A stretch of 64,000 nucleotides of DNA from Flaviramulus_B aquimarinus (GTDB lineage: Bacteria > Bacteroidota > Bacteroidia > Flavobacteriales > Flavobacteriaceae), in contig NZ_BAABJH010000006.1 in assembly GCF_039543205.1 (NCBI RefSeq), forward strand, positions 310,001 to 374,000. The letters are read 5' to 3'. Positions 1-8,325 of the stretch are shown here, one piece after another. A program made the translations under genes and the position numbers. Below the pieces are notes generated by a model that saw nothing but the letters and a program-made list of their open reading frames with translations, made no database searches and was not told the DNA's origin. How positions within the stretch are numbered: position 1 is the stretch's first letter; every line of letters starts with the position of its first letter.

Positions 1-420
1 TTTGTCTTTTAACCTAGGTAAGGTTTTAAAATAATCTTTGAGTGTATTGAGTAAACTTCTAACAATCCAAAGTGTTAGTATGATAGCAAAAACTTGAAGG
101 CCTTTTTCAACAATATTTTCGAAAGTAGGGAAATCAATAAATACATCACGAATAAATTCCAATGCAATTAATAAAGGTATAATATGCGCAATATTTCTTG
201 AGACTTTGTTTTTTACCATCAAATCATCAAAGTTGGATTTTGAAGCTGCTGCAAATCTATTAAATGCGCCTAATAATAATTTTCTTGTAATGAAGTCAAC
301 AATAAAAACAACAATTAGTAAGGCCAATAACAACGCTAACATATTTAAATATTTAGCTAAATTTTCAGAGCACCCAACAGACATTAAATAATCGTAAAGC
401 CAATGTTTTATAGTATTCAT
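1..420 (-). CDS. MscS-family (YbdG-like) mechanosensitive channel, C-terminus outside window
   Basis: The reading frame is open from the ATG at 420 down to base 1 and gives 140 residues without a stop, so the C-terminal part lies outside the window. It begins MNTIKHWLYDYLMSVGCSEN, followed by a hydrophobic helix (about residues 25-45), a basic segment with FNRFAAASKSNFDDLMVKNK, and further hydrophobic stretches at about 78-95 and 103-122. This layout matches the N-terminal half of YbdG/MscM-type small-conductance channels of the inner membrane, which release solutes on hypo-osmotic shock; the pore helix and beta domain would come later. Its ATG overlaps the stop codon of the upstream DUF3817 gene (ATGA), which suggests co-transcription. 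The family call rests on the N-terminus only. Confidence 0.75.
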   Translation of the reverse strand, partial: MNTIKHWLYDYLMSVGCSENLAKYLNMLALLLALLIVVFIVDFITRKLLLGAFNRFAAASKSNFDDLMVKNKVSRNIAHIIPLLIALEFIRDVFIDFPTFENIVEKGLQVFAIILTLWIVRSLLNTLKDYFKTLPRLKDK

Positions 421-728
421 GAGTTAACAAGATTTAAATATTTTCTTTCTACATAAAAGGTTCCAAAAGGGATAATAGAAGCCAAAAGGACAAAAGAAAA
501 GGTTTTTGTAGACCATTTCATATCGCTTTTAATTAAAACTGCTAAGACAAGATACAAGATAAAAAGTAGTCCGTGAGGCATCCCTAATAATTTTACATAT
601 TCAGGGTTACCAGCTATATATTTAATTGGCGTGGCTACAAACAACAGTAAAATATAAGATAAGCCTTCAAGAAAAGCTACTATTCTAAAAATATTAAGAA
701 ATGACAACATAGTTAAATTTTCATGCAA
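417..728 (-). CDS. DUF3817 family small membrane protein
   Basis: A 103-residue protein with three or four hydrophobic segments. The core (FRIVAFLEGLSYILLLF, then KYIAGNPEYVKLLGMPHGLL) fits the DUF3817 family of integral membrane proteins, whose function is unknown. The first methionine is at 728; an internal Met at 710 (MLSFLNIF) would give about 97 residues, nearer the usual family length, and may be the real start. The stop overlaps the ATG of the downstream mechanosensitive channel gene by four bases, so the two are probably translated from one transcript. Confidence 0.8.
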   Translation of the reverse strand: MHENLTMLSFLNIFRIVAFLEGLSYILLLFVATPIKYIAGNPEYVKLLGMPHGLLFILYLVLAVLIKSDMKWSTKTFSFVLLASIIPFGTFYVERKYLNLVNS

Positions 729-813
729 AAATAAGCTAGAAAAATAATATATCCTTGATTTATAGGATTTAATACAGAATCATATAAAGTTTGTGCCTAT
801 TAAAAGTACTGAG

Positions 814-836
814 TCATTTCGACCAAAGAGAGAAAT
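814..836. repeat. Flavobacterial interspersed intergenic repeat, short copy
   Basis: TCATTTCGACCAAAGAGAG followed by AAAT resembles the reverse complement of the longer element at 18145-18186. Elements with the core TCATTTCGAC...GAGAAAT are common between genes in this bacterial group. No function is evident. It lies between two minus-strand genes. Confidence 0.5.
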
Positions 837-931
837 TGCATAATTTATTGATATTTAACTTATTGATAAGGTATGAAGCCTTATTCATATTTAGACATCA
901 TAATACTTTAGGGAAAATAAAAGCAATGGGG

Positions 932-1549
932 CTACAGCACATTAAAAATGATAAGTCCATAAATGGCAAAACGAATAAATCGTAACGAACCATAAAGTAA
1001 GACATTTTTAAATGGAAATTCGATGATACCAGCAGCAATACAGGCTATTGAAAAGGGTAGTGGTAATACAGCACCAACCATAATTAAAAAGCCGCCCCAT
1101 TTTTTAGAATTTTTGAGTTGCTTTTCCATTTTAACCTCTAAGTAATTATGTACTGAAGGGGCTTTGGTAATGGTACGTCCCATCCAATATGATACAAGAC
1201 CGCCACCATATGATAAAATGGCTAGAATACTTAAATAAAGCCAAGGGCTATACATTTTACCCGACCAAGCAATAAAAATTTCTGGGGGTATTAGTCCTAA
1301 TAGGGTTTCTGACACAAAAAAGAAACTTAATACACCAAACGTTGGTAGTATTTCAGTAAGCTGTGTTAAAGCGCCATTAATATCAAAAAAATGATTAGCA
1401 ACATATATAAGAACAACTAAAGCCATTATATAAGGAAATGCTTTTTTTATAGCGTTCCATACAAAAGTGTAAAAACCAGTATAGCTATAATACTGATGCA
1501 ATAATTGCATCCGCGATTTTTTTACTTTAGTTTTGTTTTTTGGGTTCAT
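932..1549 (-). CDS. VTT/DedA-like (SNARE-associated) membrane protein
   Basis: A 205-residue polytopic membrane protein with a basic N-terminus (about residues 1-32), a first transmembrane helix near 38-55 and several later hydrophobic segments. The stretch ETLLGLIPPEIFIAWSGKM, the glycine-rich YGGGLVSYWMGR and the PLPFSIACIAAG region match the VTT (DedA-like) fold, in which re-entrant loops carry conserved Pro and Gly residues; members act in lipid scrambling or membrane homeostasis. The function of this member is not known. It stands alone, with about 200 bp on one side and 700 bp on the other. An internal Met at residue 14 is another possible start. Confidence 0.7.
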   Translation of the reverse strand: MNPKNKTKVKKSRMQLLHQYYSYTGFYTFVWNAIKKAFPYIMALVVLIYVANHFFDINGALTQLTEILPTFGVLSFFFVSETLLGLIPPEIFIAWSGKMYSPWLYLSILAILSYGGGLVSYWMGRTITKAPSVHNYLEVKMEKQLKNSKKWGGFLIMVGAVLPLPFSIACIAAGIIEFPFKNVLLYGSLRFIRFAIYGLIIFNVL

Positions 1550-1619
1550 AGCACTTTTAATCCAAGGGATAACAAATATAATACTTGCGTATAATTAGAA
1601 AAGAATCTAGAGTAATAAT

Positions 1620-1639
1620 TAAATGTTAATTAACATTTA
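1620..1639. promoter_or_regulatory. Perfect 20-bp AT-rich palindrome
   Basis: TAAATGTTAATTAACATTTA reads identically on both strands. It lies about 70 bp upstream of the start of the minus-strand VTT gene, a plausible operator position. Base composition makes chance palindromes easier here, so the regulatory reading is inference. Confidence 0.35.
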
Positions 1640-1693
1640 TTCGATGAAATACATAAAATTGTAATGTTATAGGATAGCGTTATAGCGTATTTG

Positions 1694-1725
<32 letters not shown>

Positions 1726-1730
1726 TACAC

Positions 1731-1771
1731 TTTTAATATTGGATTATCCAGTGGATGATTCAATATTAAAA
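1731..1771 (+). repeat. 41-nt imperfect inverted repeat
   Basis: Arms of 20 nt (TTTTAATATTGGATTATCCA and the complementary TGGATGATTCAATATTAAAA) flank one central base. The only two deviations from perfect complementarity are G-T pairs when the plus strand is read as RNA, so a plus-strand transcript could fold into an unbroken stem; the minus-strand transcript would have A-C mismatches instead. This favours a plus-strand RNA structure. It ends three bases before the ATG of a short ORF. Confidence 0.5.
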
Positions 1772-1773
1772 CA

Positions 1774-1908
1774 ATGAGAACTACTAATTATGATGTAACC
1801 TATAATTTGTTTTCAAACAAAAACATCCACTGGATGTTCTTATTTAAAAAGTATATAAAATGTCCCAGAAAGTTTTTCGATTATAAAGAATACTCAATAC
1901 TTGCATAA
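1774..1908 (+). CDS. Possible 44-aa short ORF
   Basis: An open frame of 44 codons beginning MRTTNYDVTYNLF and containing NKNIHWMF, then KKYIKCPRKFF. Only its position directly after a strong inverted repeat, and a weak resemblance to the 28-aa ORFs at 33372 and 33580 (shared MRT-x-N start, an -HW- at about residue 20, and a basic residue cluster with Tyr), make it worth listing. It may equally be a chance ORF in AT-rich DNA. Function unknown. Confidence 0.2.
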   Translation: MRTTNYDVTYNLFSNKNIHWMFLFKKYIKCPRKFFDYKEYSILA

Positions 1909-2247
1909 ATTTTAAGAAATCGACTTTTTAGGAGATTCACGAACACATTTGAAGTTTCTGCAAATAATTAAATATGTGAGTAAAAATAAAATTCTATACA
2001 ACTTGTTATATGTAGATCTTAAATTAATCCTTTTATTTAATGTTTCATTATTTGTATTTTAAAAATGAGACTCAATCAATATCTCAAATAGTATATAATT
2101 TTGGAAACAATTAACGGCTCGTTACGCTATATTTTAGACTATTTGGCGTTAAGAAAATGTATGGACGTTCACTTGACCTTATTGTTTTACCAAAATTTTT
2201 TGAGGTCAAGTTTAACATCGATATTTTATTTAACATAATATTTATGA

Positions 2248-5200
2248 TTACAATTCTATAAGCTTCACTTTTTCAAACAGATCTGTTATTAGATACTGAA
2301 GCGAATCTGGTGTTACTTCTCTAAAATAGCCTAATAAGTCTTGCGTTGTGGCATATCTGTCCATTTTTAACTTTAATGAACCACTTGTAGTATTCCAATC
2401 TTTAAGAAAGCGTTTTAATGCTTTATTTACTTGCTCCTCTCCTAGTGCTTTTTGAAATTCATACATATTGATTGCTCCTTTTGCATAATACACATAGTTT
2501 TGATTCTCCACCAAGGCAAGGGATGGTTCTTTTCCTACTTCTCTATCTTTTCCTTTTTTATAAACCTCTTTTTGAGTTTCTAAAAACTGTAATACTTTTT
2601 CTTCGGAATACTTTTGCTTTAATACCATAATCGCCGCGTATTGCGACAAGGTTTCTAATATCATTAGTCGTCCTTTAACATTTGCTGCTTCTACTTGCAT
2701 ACCAAACCATTGATGTGCAATTTCATGAGCTGTTACGTAAAATGCCATATCTACATCTTTTTCATCATCTATATCTAAAACAAAACCGATAGCTTCTGAA
2801 AATGGAATGGTACCAGGAAATGATTGAGCAAATTGTGCATAACGTGGAAATTCCATAATACGTAATTGCTCGTATTGATAAGGACTGAAATTTTGACTGA
2901 AATACTCCAAAGAAGATTTCATAGAAGCCATCATTCTATCCACATTGTAATGGTGGGCTTTATGATAATAAATCTCCAGATCAACTGAATTAGCATCTAC
3001 ACCAGAAGTCCATTTGTCTTCTTTTATTTCATATACTGCGGAAACTATGGAATAAAAATTAATCATTGGTTTATTCATTTTATAATGAAAATAGTTACGA
3101 TTATTCTCAGTCCATTTTCTGAATAAATTGCCAGGAACTAATGCGGTTTGATCTTTTGATGTTCCTATAATCATTTCAAAATTAATTCCATCTGAATCAC
3201 TACCTGACCTTGCGTTTTTAAGCTCCTGTACATCTTTTCTACTGGCACTATACATTCTTATTGGCAAACTATAATCTTTTCTTTCTTCCTCATTATTTAA
3301 CTCATATTTTTTATTATAACCAATAGTTGGTAAATCCGTATTGTTAAAAAATGTTCCGTTAAGACTAATACTTACATTGGAATTTCCAGATTCGAACCCT
3401 TTGGTTGTAAAGCTTTGTTTAAAGTACATTTTTATAGAATCTCCAGGGTTTAAAGCTGTATTTAGATTGAAAATGGAATAATCAAACTTTTCATATTGCT
3501 TATCAGCCGTAAATCCGCCTTCAAAAGAGATCGTATCTAAAGTAATATTCTCTTCTAAAAGTTTTTGAATATGAATGGATTTGATGTCTTCCGAATTGGT
3601 GTTTTTCAATATGTAATAGCCTTCAACTTTATAATCTCGAGTTTCAGGATATAGTTCTACTTGTAAGTTTACATTTATTAACTTCGGTTGTGGTATATAT
3701 TCAAATTGTTTAAGCTCTTTTTCATATGCAACTCTAAAGTCAGTGGCTTCAGAATTAGACCAGTAAGTGTTTAAAACATTCGTATTATAAAAGATAAAAC
3801 TTCCAATAGCTATAAATACCAAACAGACAACGCTAGCGAGTTTAAAAAGCGGCTTGCTTAATCTGTATTTACTTGCTATAAGACGCTTTCCTAAATTGGT
3901 TTCCGTGCCTCTAACTATTAATAAAGATCCTATGATTAGTAATAGCATTCCGAAGAGAAACCAATACGATTTAATAATTAGATATGGTTTTAAATAATGA
4001 CCATAACCATTCATATCTGAATATGCACCTAAAGAACTACCTCCAAAGAAATATAAATCGTGATCAAACCCAAATAAACCTAAAGCCACATTGATAATAA
4101 AGAATAAAATTACCAACATAACACCTACAAATTTATGATTTACAATAGATTGAATAAAAAATGCAATGCAGGTATACAATGCTAAAAACGGTAAAATTTC
4201 TAGAAAGAAACCAGAAATATACACTGAGAATTCGTAGTTATAATAACCATTTACTGTTTGAAATAGAATGCCTGAACCAATTAAAGCGAGCATTAATACC
4301 AGATAAATTAAGTTCAATCCAATATACTTACCTAATAGATTAATAAAGCTAGACATTGGTGTAGCGTCATAGATTAAATCTAGTTTAACAACTCTTTCTT
4401 TCCATACCAATTCTCCTGAATAAAACACCAAAAGGATTAAGAAGAAATACATGGATGTTTCTTTGAGTTCTTCAACAATAAAATAGGTTGTTGGATAGCT
4501 ATCTACACCATATACCGTTCCGAGATTCACAGAATTAATAAGGATGATAATCATTCCACAAATAACAATACCCCAAAATGCTGATTGCTTACAAATACTT
4601 ATAAAATAGAACCAGGAAAATTGTTTTAATTGAGTCCATTTAGATAGTAACCCATATTGCTTTTGAACTTCAGGTATCTGTAAATCTTTCCTTGTATTTG
4701 AACGTTTAATAGCTAACGCTTGCTTTCTTTTAGAACGCTTTTCTTTAACCACATTAAAATTGAATTTTTGATAACCATAAATTAATGCGATTATCCCTAT
4801 AGCAATCCAAAACAGTTTGTTATACATAATAACTCCTAAAAAAGGAATACTTTCTGTGCTCTTTTCTAAAGTAGACCAAGATTTTGTAGCAAAAGTGGTA
4901 GTGGTTAGTGAAAATGGATCTAGAATGGCTTGCCAAAGGTCATTTTTTATGGCTTTGGTAAGCATAAATATTACAAAGACAATGATACCTTGTGTATAGA
5001 CAACCACTAGGTTTCTACTTAAAGCTCCAGTGACAAAAAACAGCGCTGCACCAAAAAACAAGGTTGGCAAGGTTATCATTATAAATGTCCTAACATATAC
5101 TATGACATTAAATGCTAAAAAGTCTTCTGGATTTTGCCATGGTATAAATTCACCTAGTATCATACCAAATAAAATGCCTGTAAATGCAAATAGTAATACT

Positions 5201-5526
5201 GCGAACGATCCTAAAAATCGACCTAATAAATAGTCTTTTTTGTTGATTGGTGTAGTAAATAGCAAGGATTCTATATTGTATTCAAAATCTCTTAACACAG
5301 AAACTCCCATAATCATAGAGGCTAAAATCATAAATATACCAGTAATTGCTCCCATCGTTTTTGCAATTACTATGGGTGAATTTTTTTTCATGAGCCCCAT
5401 TTCTGAACCTTGAAAAATAAAGTCTACTCCAACAATTGAAAATAAAAAGAGAAACAGAAAGAACACATACGTGTCTGGTCGTTTTATTCGATATTGTATT
5501 TCGAATTTAAAAATAGCATACCACAT
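2248..5526 (-). CDS. ABC-2 permease fused to M1-family aminopeptidase domain
   Basis: A 1092-residue protein. Roughly residues 1-570 hold about a dozen hydrophobic helices in two ABC-2-type permease blocks, and residues about 590-1092 form a gluzincin peptidase domain. The zinc site is HEIAH (H934, E935, H938) with E958 as likely third ligand; FSEAIGF upstream replaces the usual GAMEN exopeptidase motif. Permease/M1 fusions of this kind occur in Bacteroidetes and some Proteobacteria, where export or membrane-linked proteolysis has been proposed but the substrate is unknown. The gene starts two bases after the stop of its ATPase partner, so the pair forms one transporter operon, divergent from a LytS/LytTR pair. 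Confidence 0.88.
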   Translation of the reverse strand: MWYAIFKFEIQYRIKRPDTYVFFLFLFLFSIVGVDFIFQGSEMGLMKKNSPIVIAKTMGAITGIFMILASMIMGVSVLRDFEYNIESLLFTTPINKKDYLLGRFLGSFAVLLFAFTGILFGMILGEFIPWQNPEDFLAFNVIVYVRTFIMITLPTLFFGAALFFVTGALSRNLVVVYTQGIIVFVIFMLTKAIKNDLWQAILDPFSLTTTTFATKSWSTLEKSTESIPFLGVIMYNKLFWIAIGIIALIYGYQKFNFNVVKEKRSKRKQALAIKRSNTRKDLQIPEVQKQYGLLSKWTQLKQFSWFYFISICKQSAFWGIVICGMIIILINSVNLGTVYGVDSYPTTYFIVEELKETSMYFFLILLVFYSGELVWKERVVKLDLIYDATPMSSFINLLGKYIGLNLIYLVLMLALIGSGILFQTVNGYYNYEFSVYISGFFLEILPFLALYTCIAFFIQSIVNHKFVGVMLVILFFIINVALGLFGFDHDLYFFGGSSLGAYSDMNGYGHYLKPYLIIKSYWFLFGMLLLIIGSLLIVRGTETNLGKRLIASKYRLSKPLFKLASVVCLVFIAIGSFIFYNTNVLNTYWSNSEATDFRVAYEKELKQFEYIPQPKLINVNLQVELYPETRDYKVEGYYILKNTNSEDIKSIHIQKLLEENITLDTISFEGGFTADKQYEKFDYSIFNLNTALNPGDSIKMYFKQSFTTKGFESGNSNVSISLNGTFFNNTDLPTIGYNKKYELNNEEERKDYSLPIRMYSASRKDVQELKNARSGSDSDGINFEMIIGTSKDQTALVPGNLFRKWTENNRNYFHYKMNKPMINFYSIVSAVYEIKEDKWTSGVDANSVDLEIYYHKAHHYNVDRMMASMKSSLEYFSQNFSPYQYEQLRIMEFPRYAQFAQSFPGTIPFSEAIGFVLDIDDEKDVDMAFYVTAHEIAHQWFGMQVEAANVKGRLMILETLSQYAAIMVLKQKYSEEKVLQFLETQKEVYKKGKDREVGKEPSLALVENQNYVYYAKGAINMYEFQKALGEEQVNKALKRFLKDWNTTSGSLKLKMDRYATTQDLLGYFREVTPDSLQYLITDLFEKVKLIEL

Positions 5527-5528
5527 AA

Positions 5529-6416
5529 TTAATTAAATTTTAAGTTTGCATTGTTAAATATTTCCGAGAAATACACATCTTCTAATGCTGCATTAGTAAG
5601 CGAAAAGCCGTCTCCTGGATTCACCTCACTTACAATATGAATGGTTGGTTTTCCTAGAAATAGCTTTTCACTAATGACTTTATAGTTTTGCTTATAAGTC
5701 TTTAGCTCTTGCTTATGGATTGTTTTCTTATAGACTTTATCTTTTAGGTTTTCCAGTATTTGTAACGGATTTCCTTTTAAGCAAACTTTGCCTTGATTAA
5801 TAATTGCCATATTGGTGCAAAGTTCTTTAACATCATCAACAATATGTGTAGATAAGATCACAACAGTATGCTCTCCTAATTCACTTAACACATTGTAAAA
5901 TCGGTTTCTCTCCACAGGATCCAATCCAGCAGTGGGTTCATCTACAATTAGTAATTTCGGATTGTTAATTAATGCTTGTGCAATACCAAAACGTTGCTTC
6001 ATTCCACCAGAAAAACCTTTAAGATGTTGTTGTCGTACTTCGTACAAATTGGTTTTATGTAAAAGTGCATCTACTAAGTCTTTACGTTCTCCTTTATACG
6101 TGATTCCTTTTAGAACAGCAAAATGATTGAGTAATACTTCGGCAGAAATTTTAGGATACAAACCAAACTGTTGTGGTAAATAACCTAGTACTTGACGTAA
6201 TTCGTCTTTTTGTTTTAACACATCAATACCTCCAAGAGTAATAGATCCATTGTCTGCTTCTTGTAATGTTGCAATGGTTCTCATTAAAGTAGATTTCCCT
6301 GCACCATTAGGTCCTAATAAGCCAAACATTCCTGTTGGAATTTCTAAAGAAATGTTTTGCAATGCCTTAACACCATTAGAATAGGTTTTTGATAGATTGT
6401 CAATAATGAGTTCCAT
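5529..6416 (-). CDS. ABC transporter ATP-binding protein
   Basis: A 295-residue ATPase with Walker A GPNGAGKS (residues 35-42), ABC signature FSGGMKQRFG, Walker B LLIVDEPTAGLDP and the switch histidine in ILSTHIVDD. The C-terminal 80 residues form an extension typical of ATPases that power ABC-2 permeases. It immediately precedes the permease/aminopeptidase fusion and very likely energises it on the cytosolic face. The upstream region is shared with a divergent sensor-kinase operon, which suggests control by that system. Confidence 0.92.
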   Translation of the reverse strand: MELIIDNLSKTYSNGVKALQNISLEIPTGMFGLLGPNGAGKSTLMRTIATLQEADNGSITLGGIDVLKQKDELRQVLGYLPQQFGLYPKISAEVLLNHFAVLKGITYKGERKDLVDALLHKTNLYEVRQQHLKGFSGGMKQRFGIAQALINNPKLLIVDEPTAGLDPVERNRFYNVLSELGEHTVVILSTHIVDDVKELCTNMAIINQGKVCLKGNPLQILENLKDKVYKKTIHKQELKTYKQNYKVISEKLFLGKPTIHIVSEVNPGDGFSLTNAALEDVYFSEIFNNANLKFN

Positions 6417-6448
6417 AATTGTTCGTTTTTTTGATTGATTATTTAGCG

Positions 6449-6483
6449 CAAACTTATGTGCGTTATCAACCTATAAAAAATGT
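6449..6483 (-). promoter_or_regulatory. Candidate promoter for the ABC transporter operon
   Basis: On the minus strand TAAGTTTG (plus-strand 6449-6456) matches the Bacteroidetes -7 consensus TAnnTTTG. A T-run lies 19 bp upstream, where the -33 TTTG element would sit. It is about 35 bp upstream of the ATPase start codon. Predicted from consensus only. Confidence 0.4.
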
Positions 6484-6630
6484 TAGTGACACAAACAGAT
6501 ATATTAGGGATAAACAGATTAAATTTAATTACAAAGGATACTTAAAACACTTTTGCATTCGTTTATCACCAATTGCCTACTGTTTGCCAACTAATTTGTA
6601 GGAGGCGATTTATTTAATTAATATTGACTT

Positions 6631-7422
6631 ATGAAGTTGAAAATATCAAACAGAAAAAAGAAAACTATAACGCGGTATTATAAAGTAATGCTTGTTATAA
6701 TAGGTGTAGTCATTGTTGTATTTAATGACATCTTTGGTAAAGTGGAAGGATTTGTAGAGTTTATAGCATTGTACTTCATTATTATATTTATCACCATTGC
6801 ACATTGGTTATTTAAACAAATTAAAGCGGTTATTCGATTAAAAAATGAAAAGTCAAAAACGGAATTGTTGCATTTAAAAAGTCAGGTTAACCCTCATTTC
6901 TTTTTTAATATGCTAAATAACCTTTATGGTTTGGTAGATAAAGATTCTAAAAAAGCCCAAAAACTTATTCTGAAACTTTCAGATATGATGCGCTATAGTA
7001 TCTATGAAGGTGATAAGGACACCGTTTTGCTATCAGAAGAAATTAGTTATTTAGAAAACTATATTGAACTTCATAAAATGCGTTATCATAAAGTTATTGA
7101 TGTACAGTTCAATATTGATACTAACAATAATGATTATGAAATAATGCCGCTTCTTTTTATTATTCTTTTAGAGAACGCCTTTAAACATGGTGTTGAAAAC
7201 TTAAGAGAAAATGCTTATGTTCATGTATACATAAAAGCACAAAATAGTGAAGTGAATTTTGAGATAGAAAATAATTTTGATCCTTCTGAAGACAAACATG
7301 AAGAAGGTATTGGTATAAAGAATCTAAAACGTAGATTAGAGTTAGTGTATCCAAAAAAGCATACTTTAACGCTTTCTATAACGGATGCTATTTATAACGC
7401 TAAATTGAATATACTCCTATGA
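6631..7422 (+). CDS. LytS/YehU-type sensor histidine kinase
   Basis: A 263-residue kinase: two hydrophobic helices (about residues 18-32 and 43-60), a short linker, then a His_kinase domain. The phospho-acceptor is H89 in QVNPHFFFNMLNN. The N-box is LLENAFKHGVEN and the G-box GIGIKNLKRRL. There is almost no extracellular loop, so it probably senses the membrane or a partner membrane protein. Its stop overlaps the start of the LytTR regulator (ATGA). Divergent placement from the ABC permease/peptidase operon suggests the transporter is both target and possible sensing partner; that link is inference. Confidence 0.92.
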   Translation: MKLKISNRKKKTITRYYKVMLVIIGVVIVVFNDIFGKVEGFVEFIALYFIIIFITIAHWLFKQIKAVIRLKNEKSKTELLHLKSQVNPHFFFNMLNNLYGLVDKDSKKAQKLILKLSDMMRYSIYEGDKDTVLLSEEISYLENYIELHKMRYHKVIDVQFNIDTNNNDYEIMPLLFIILLENAFKHGVENLRENAYVHVYIKAQNSEVNFEIENNFDPSEDKHEEGIGIKNLKRRLELVYPKKHTLTLSITDAIYNAKLNILL

Positions 7423-8120
7423 TTAGCTATTTAATAATTGACGACGAGCATATAGCACATGATATCATAAAAGGATATTGTAAAATGCTACCAAATTTAA
7501 AATTTAAAGCAGATTGCTATGATGCTATAGAAGCTATTGACTATTTAAATAAACATGATGTGGACTTGATTTTTTTAGACTTAAACATGCCTAAATTAAA
7601 AGGTTTTGAGTTTTTAAAAACCTTAGCATCTCCTCCAAAAGTGATTGTAACTACTGCATATAGCGAATTTGCAATAGAAGGCTACGAATTAAATGTTGTT
7701 GATTATTTATTAAAACCTTTTAGTTTTGAACGCTTTTTAAGTGCTATAAATAAAGTAACATCTTCTAATAGTAGTAAAATAAAAAAAGAAAATAATGTAA
7801 ATCTAAAATCTGAAGAAAAGTATATTTTTTTAAAGCAAAACAATAGCCATATTCAGGTAGATTTAGATAGTATCCTATTTATTGAAGCTTCTGGGAATTA
7901 CACTAAAGTCATGACAATAAAAGAAATTATCACCATTCGTGAAAAAATATCTAATACTATACAACTGCTTTCAGAAACAGAATTTATTCAAGTTCATAAA
8001 TCATTTGCAGTTGCAAAAAAGCATATAAATAGTATTGAAGGAAATAGAATTTATATTGAAAATTATATAGTGCCGATAGGAAAACTGTATAAAACAAATA
8101 TCAATCAACTTTTTAAATAA
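7419..8120 (+). CDS. LytTR-family response regulator
   Basis: A 233-residue regulator: receiver domain (about residues 1-115) with acidic pocket D8/D9, phospho-acceptor D54 in IFLDLNMP and conserved K99 in LLKPF, then a LytTR DNA-binding domain (about 130-233; FIEASGNYTKV and FIQVHKSFAV are typical). It is translationally coupled to the LytS-type kinase. LytTR proteins bind short direct repeats upstream of their targets; the likely target is the divergent ABC/aminopeptidase operon, but no clear repeat pair was found in the intergenic region. Confidence 0.93.
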   Translation: MISYLIIDDEHIAHDIIKGYCKMLPNLKFKADCYDAIEAIDYLNKHDVDLIFLDLNMPKLKGFEFLKTLASPPKVIVTTAYSEFAIEGYELNVVDYLLKPFSFERFLSAINKVTSSNSSKIKKENNVNLKSEEKYIFLKQNNSHIQVDLDSILFIEASGNYTKVMTIKEIITIREKISNTIQLLSETEFIQVHKSFAVAKKHINSIEGNRIYIENYIVPIGKLYKTNINQLFK

Positions 8121-8151
8121 ATTTGAATTATATAAGGCTAATTCATTCCAC

Positions 8152-8223
8152 ATACATTATGCATCCCTCCTACATCGTCGCATAAAAAGTGTTCCATTAA
8201 CTTTAAAAAAGGAAACTTTTGAG
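8152..8223. repeat. Dispersed intergenic repeat, copy A
   Basis: Contains ATACATTATGC, then TCGTCGCATAAAAAGTG, TTCCATTAAC and AAACTTTTG. The same blocks in the same order recur at 14756-14826 and 19190-19258, always between genes. No coding potential was seen. Confidence 0.65.
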
Positions 8224-8258
8224 AAGAAAAAAATCAATGAAAATTACAATACGTTAAC

Positions 8259-8270
8259 TGATAATAATCA
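8259..8270. promoter_or_regulatory. FNR/CRP-like box upstream of stress-protein genes
   Basis: TGAT-AATA-ATCA is a TGATnnnnATCA palindrome, the core of FNR/FixK-family sites. It lies 56 bp upstream of the first universal stress protein start. Control of such genes by oxygen-responsive FNR-family regulators is known in other bacteria; binding here is inference. Confidence 0.4.
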
Positions 8271-8325
8271 TTGCTGATCTCATGATGAAGAAATACATTT
8301 GATTCATTATTATTTAAAATCTATT

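Noticed and set aside
206..391. 61-codon plus-strand ORF
   Set aside because: It is antisense to the well-supported mechanosensitive channel frame and has no protein-like features.
791..985. 64-codon plus-strand ORF
   Set aside because: It contains the interspersed repeat and runs into the VTT gene antisense; no family resemblance.
2105..2155. Integron attC-like site (TTAACG...CGTTAA), and similar sequence near 12480-12540 and 14882
   Set aside because: The R-box consensus fits poorly, there is no integrase or cassette array, and short AT-rich inverted pairs occur easily here.
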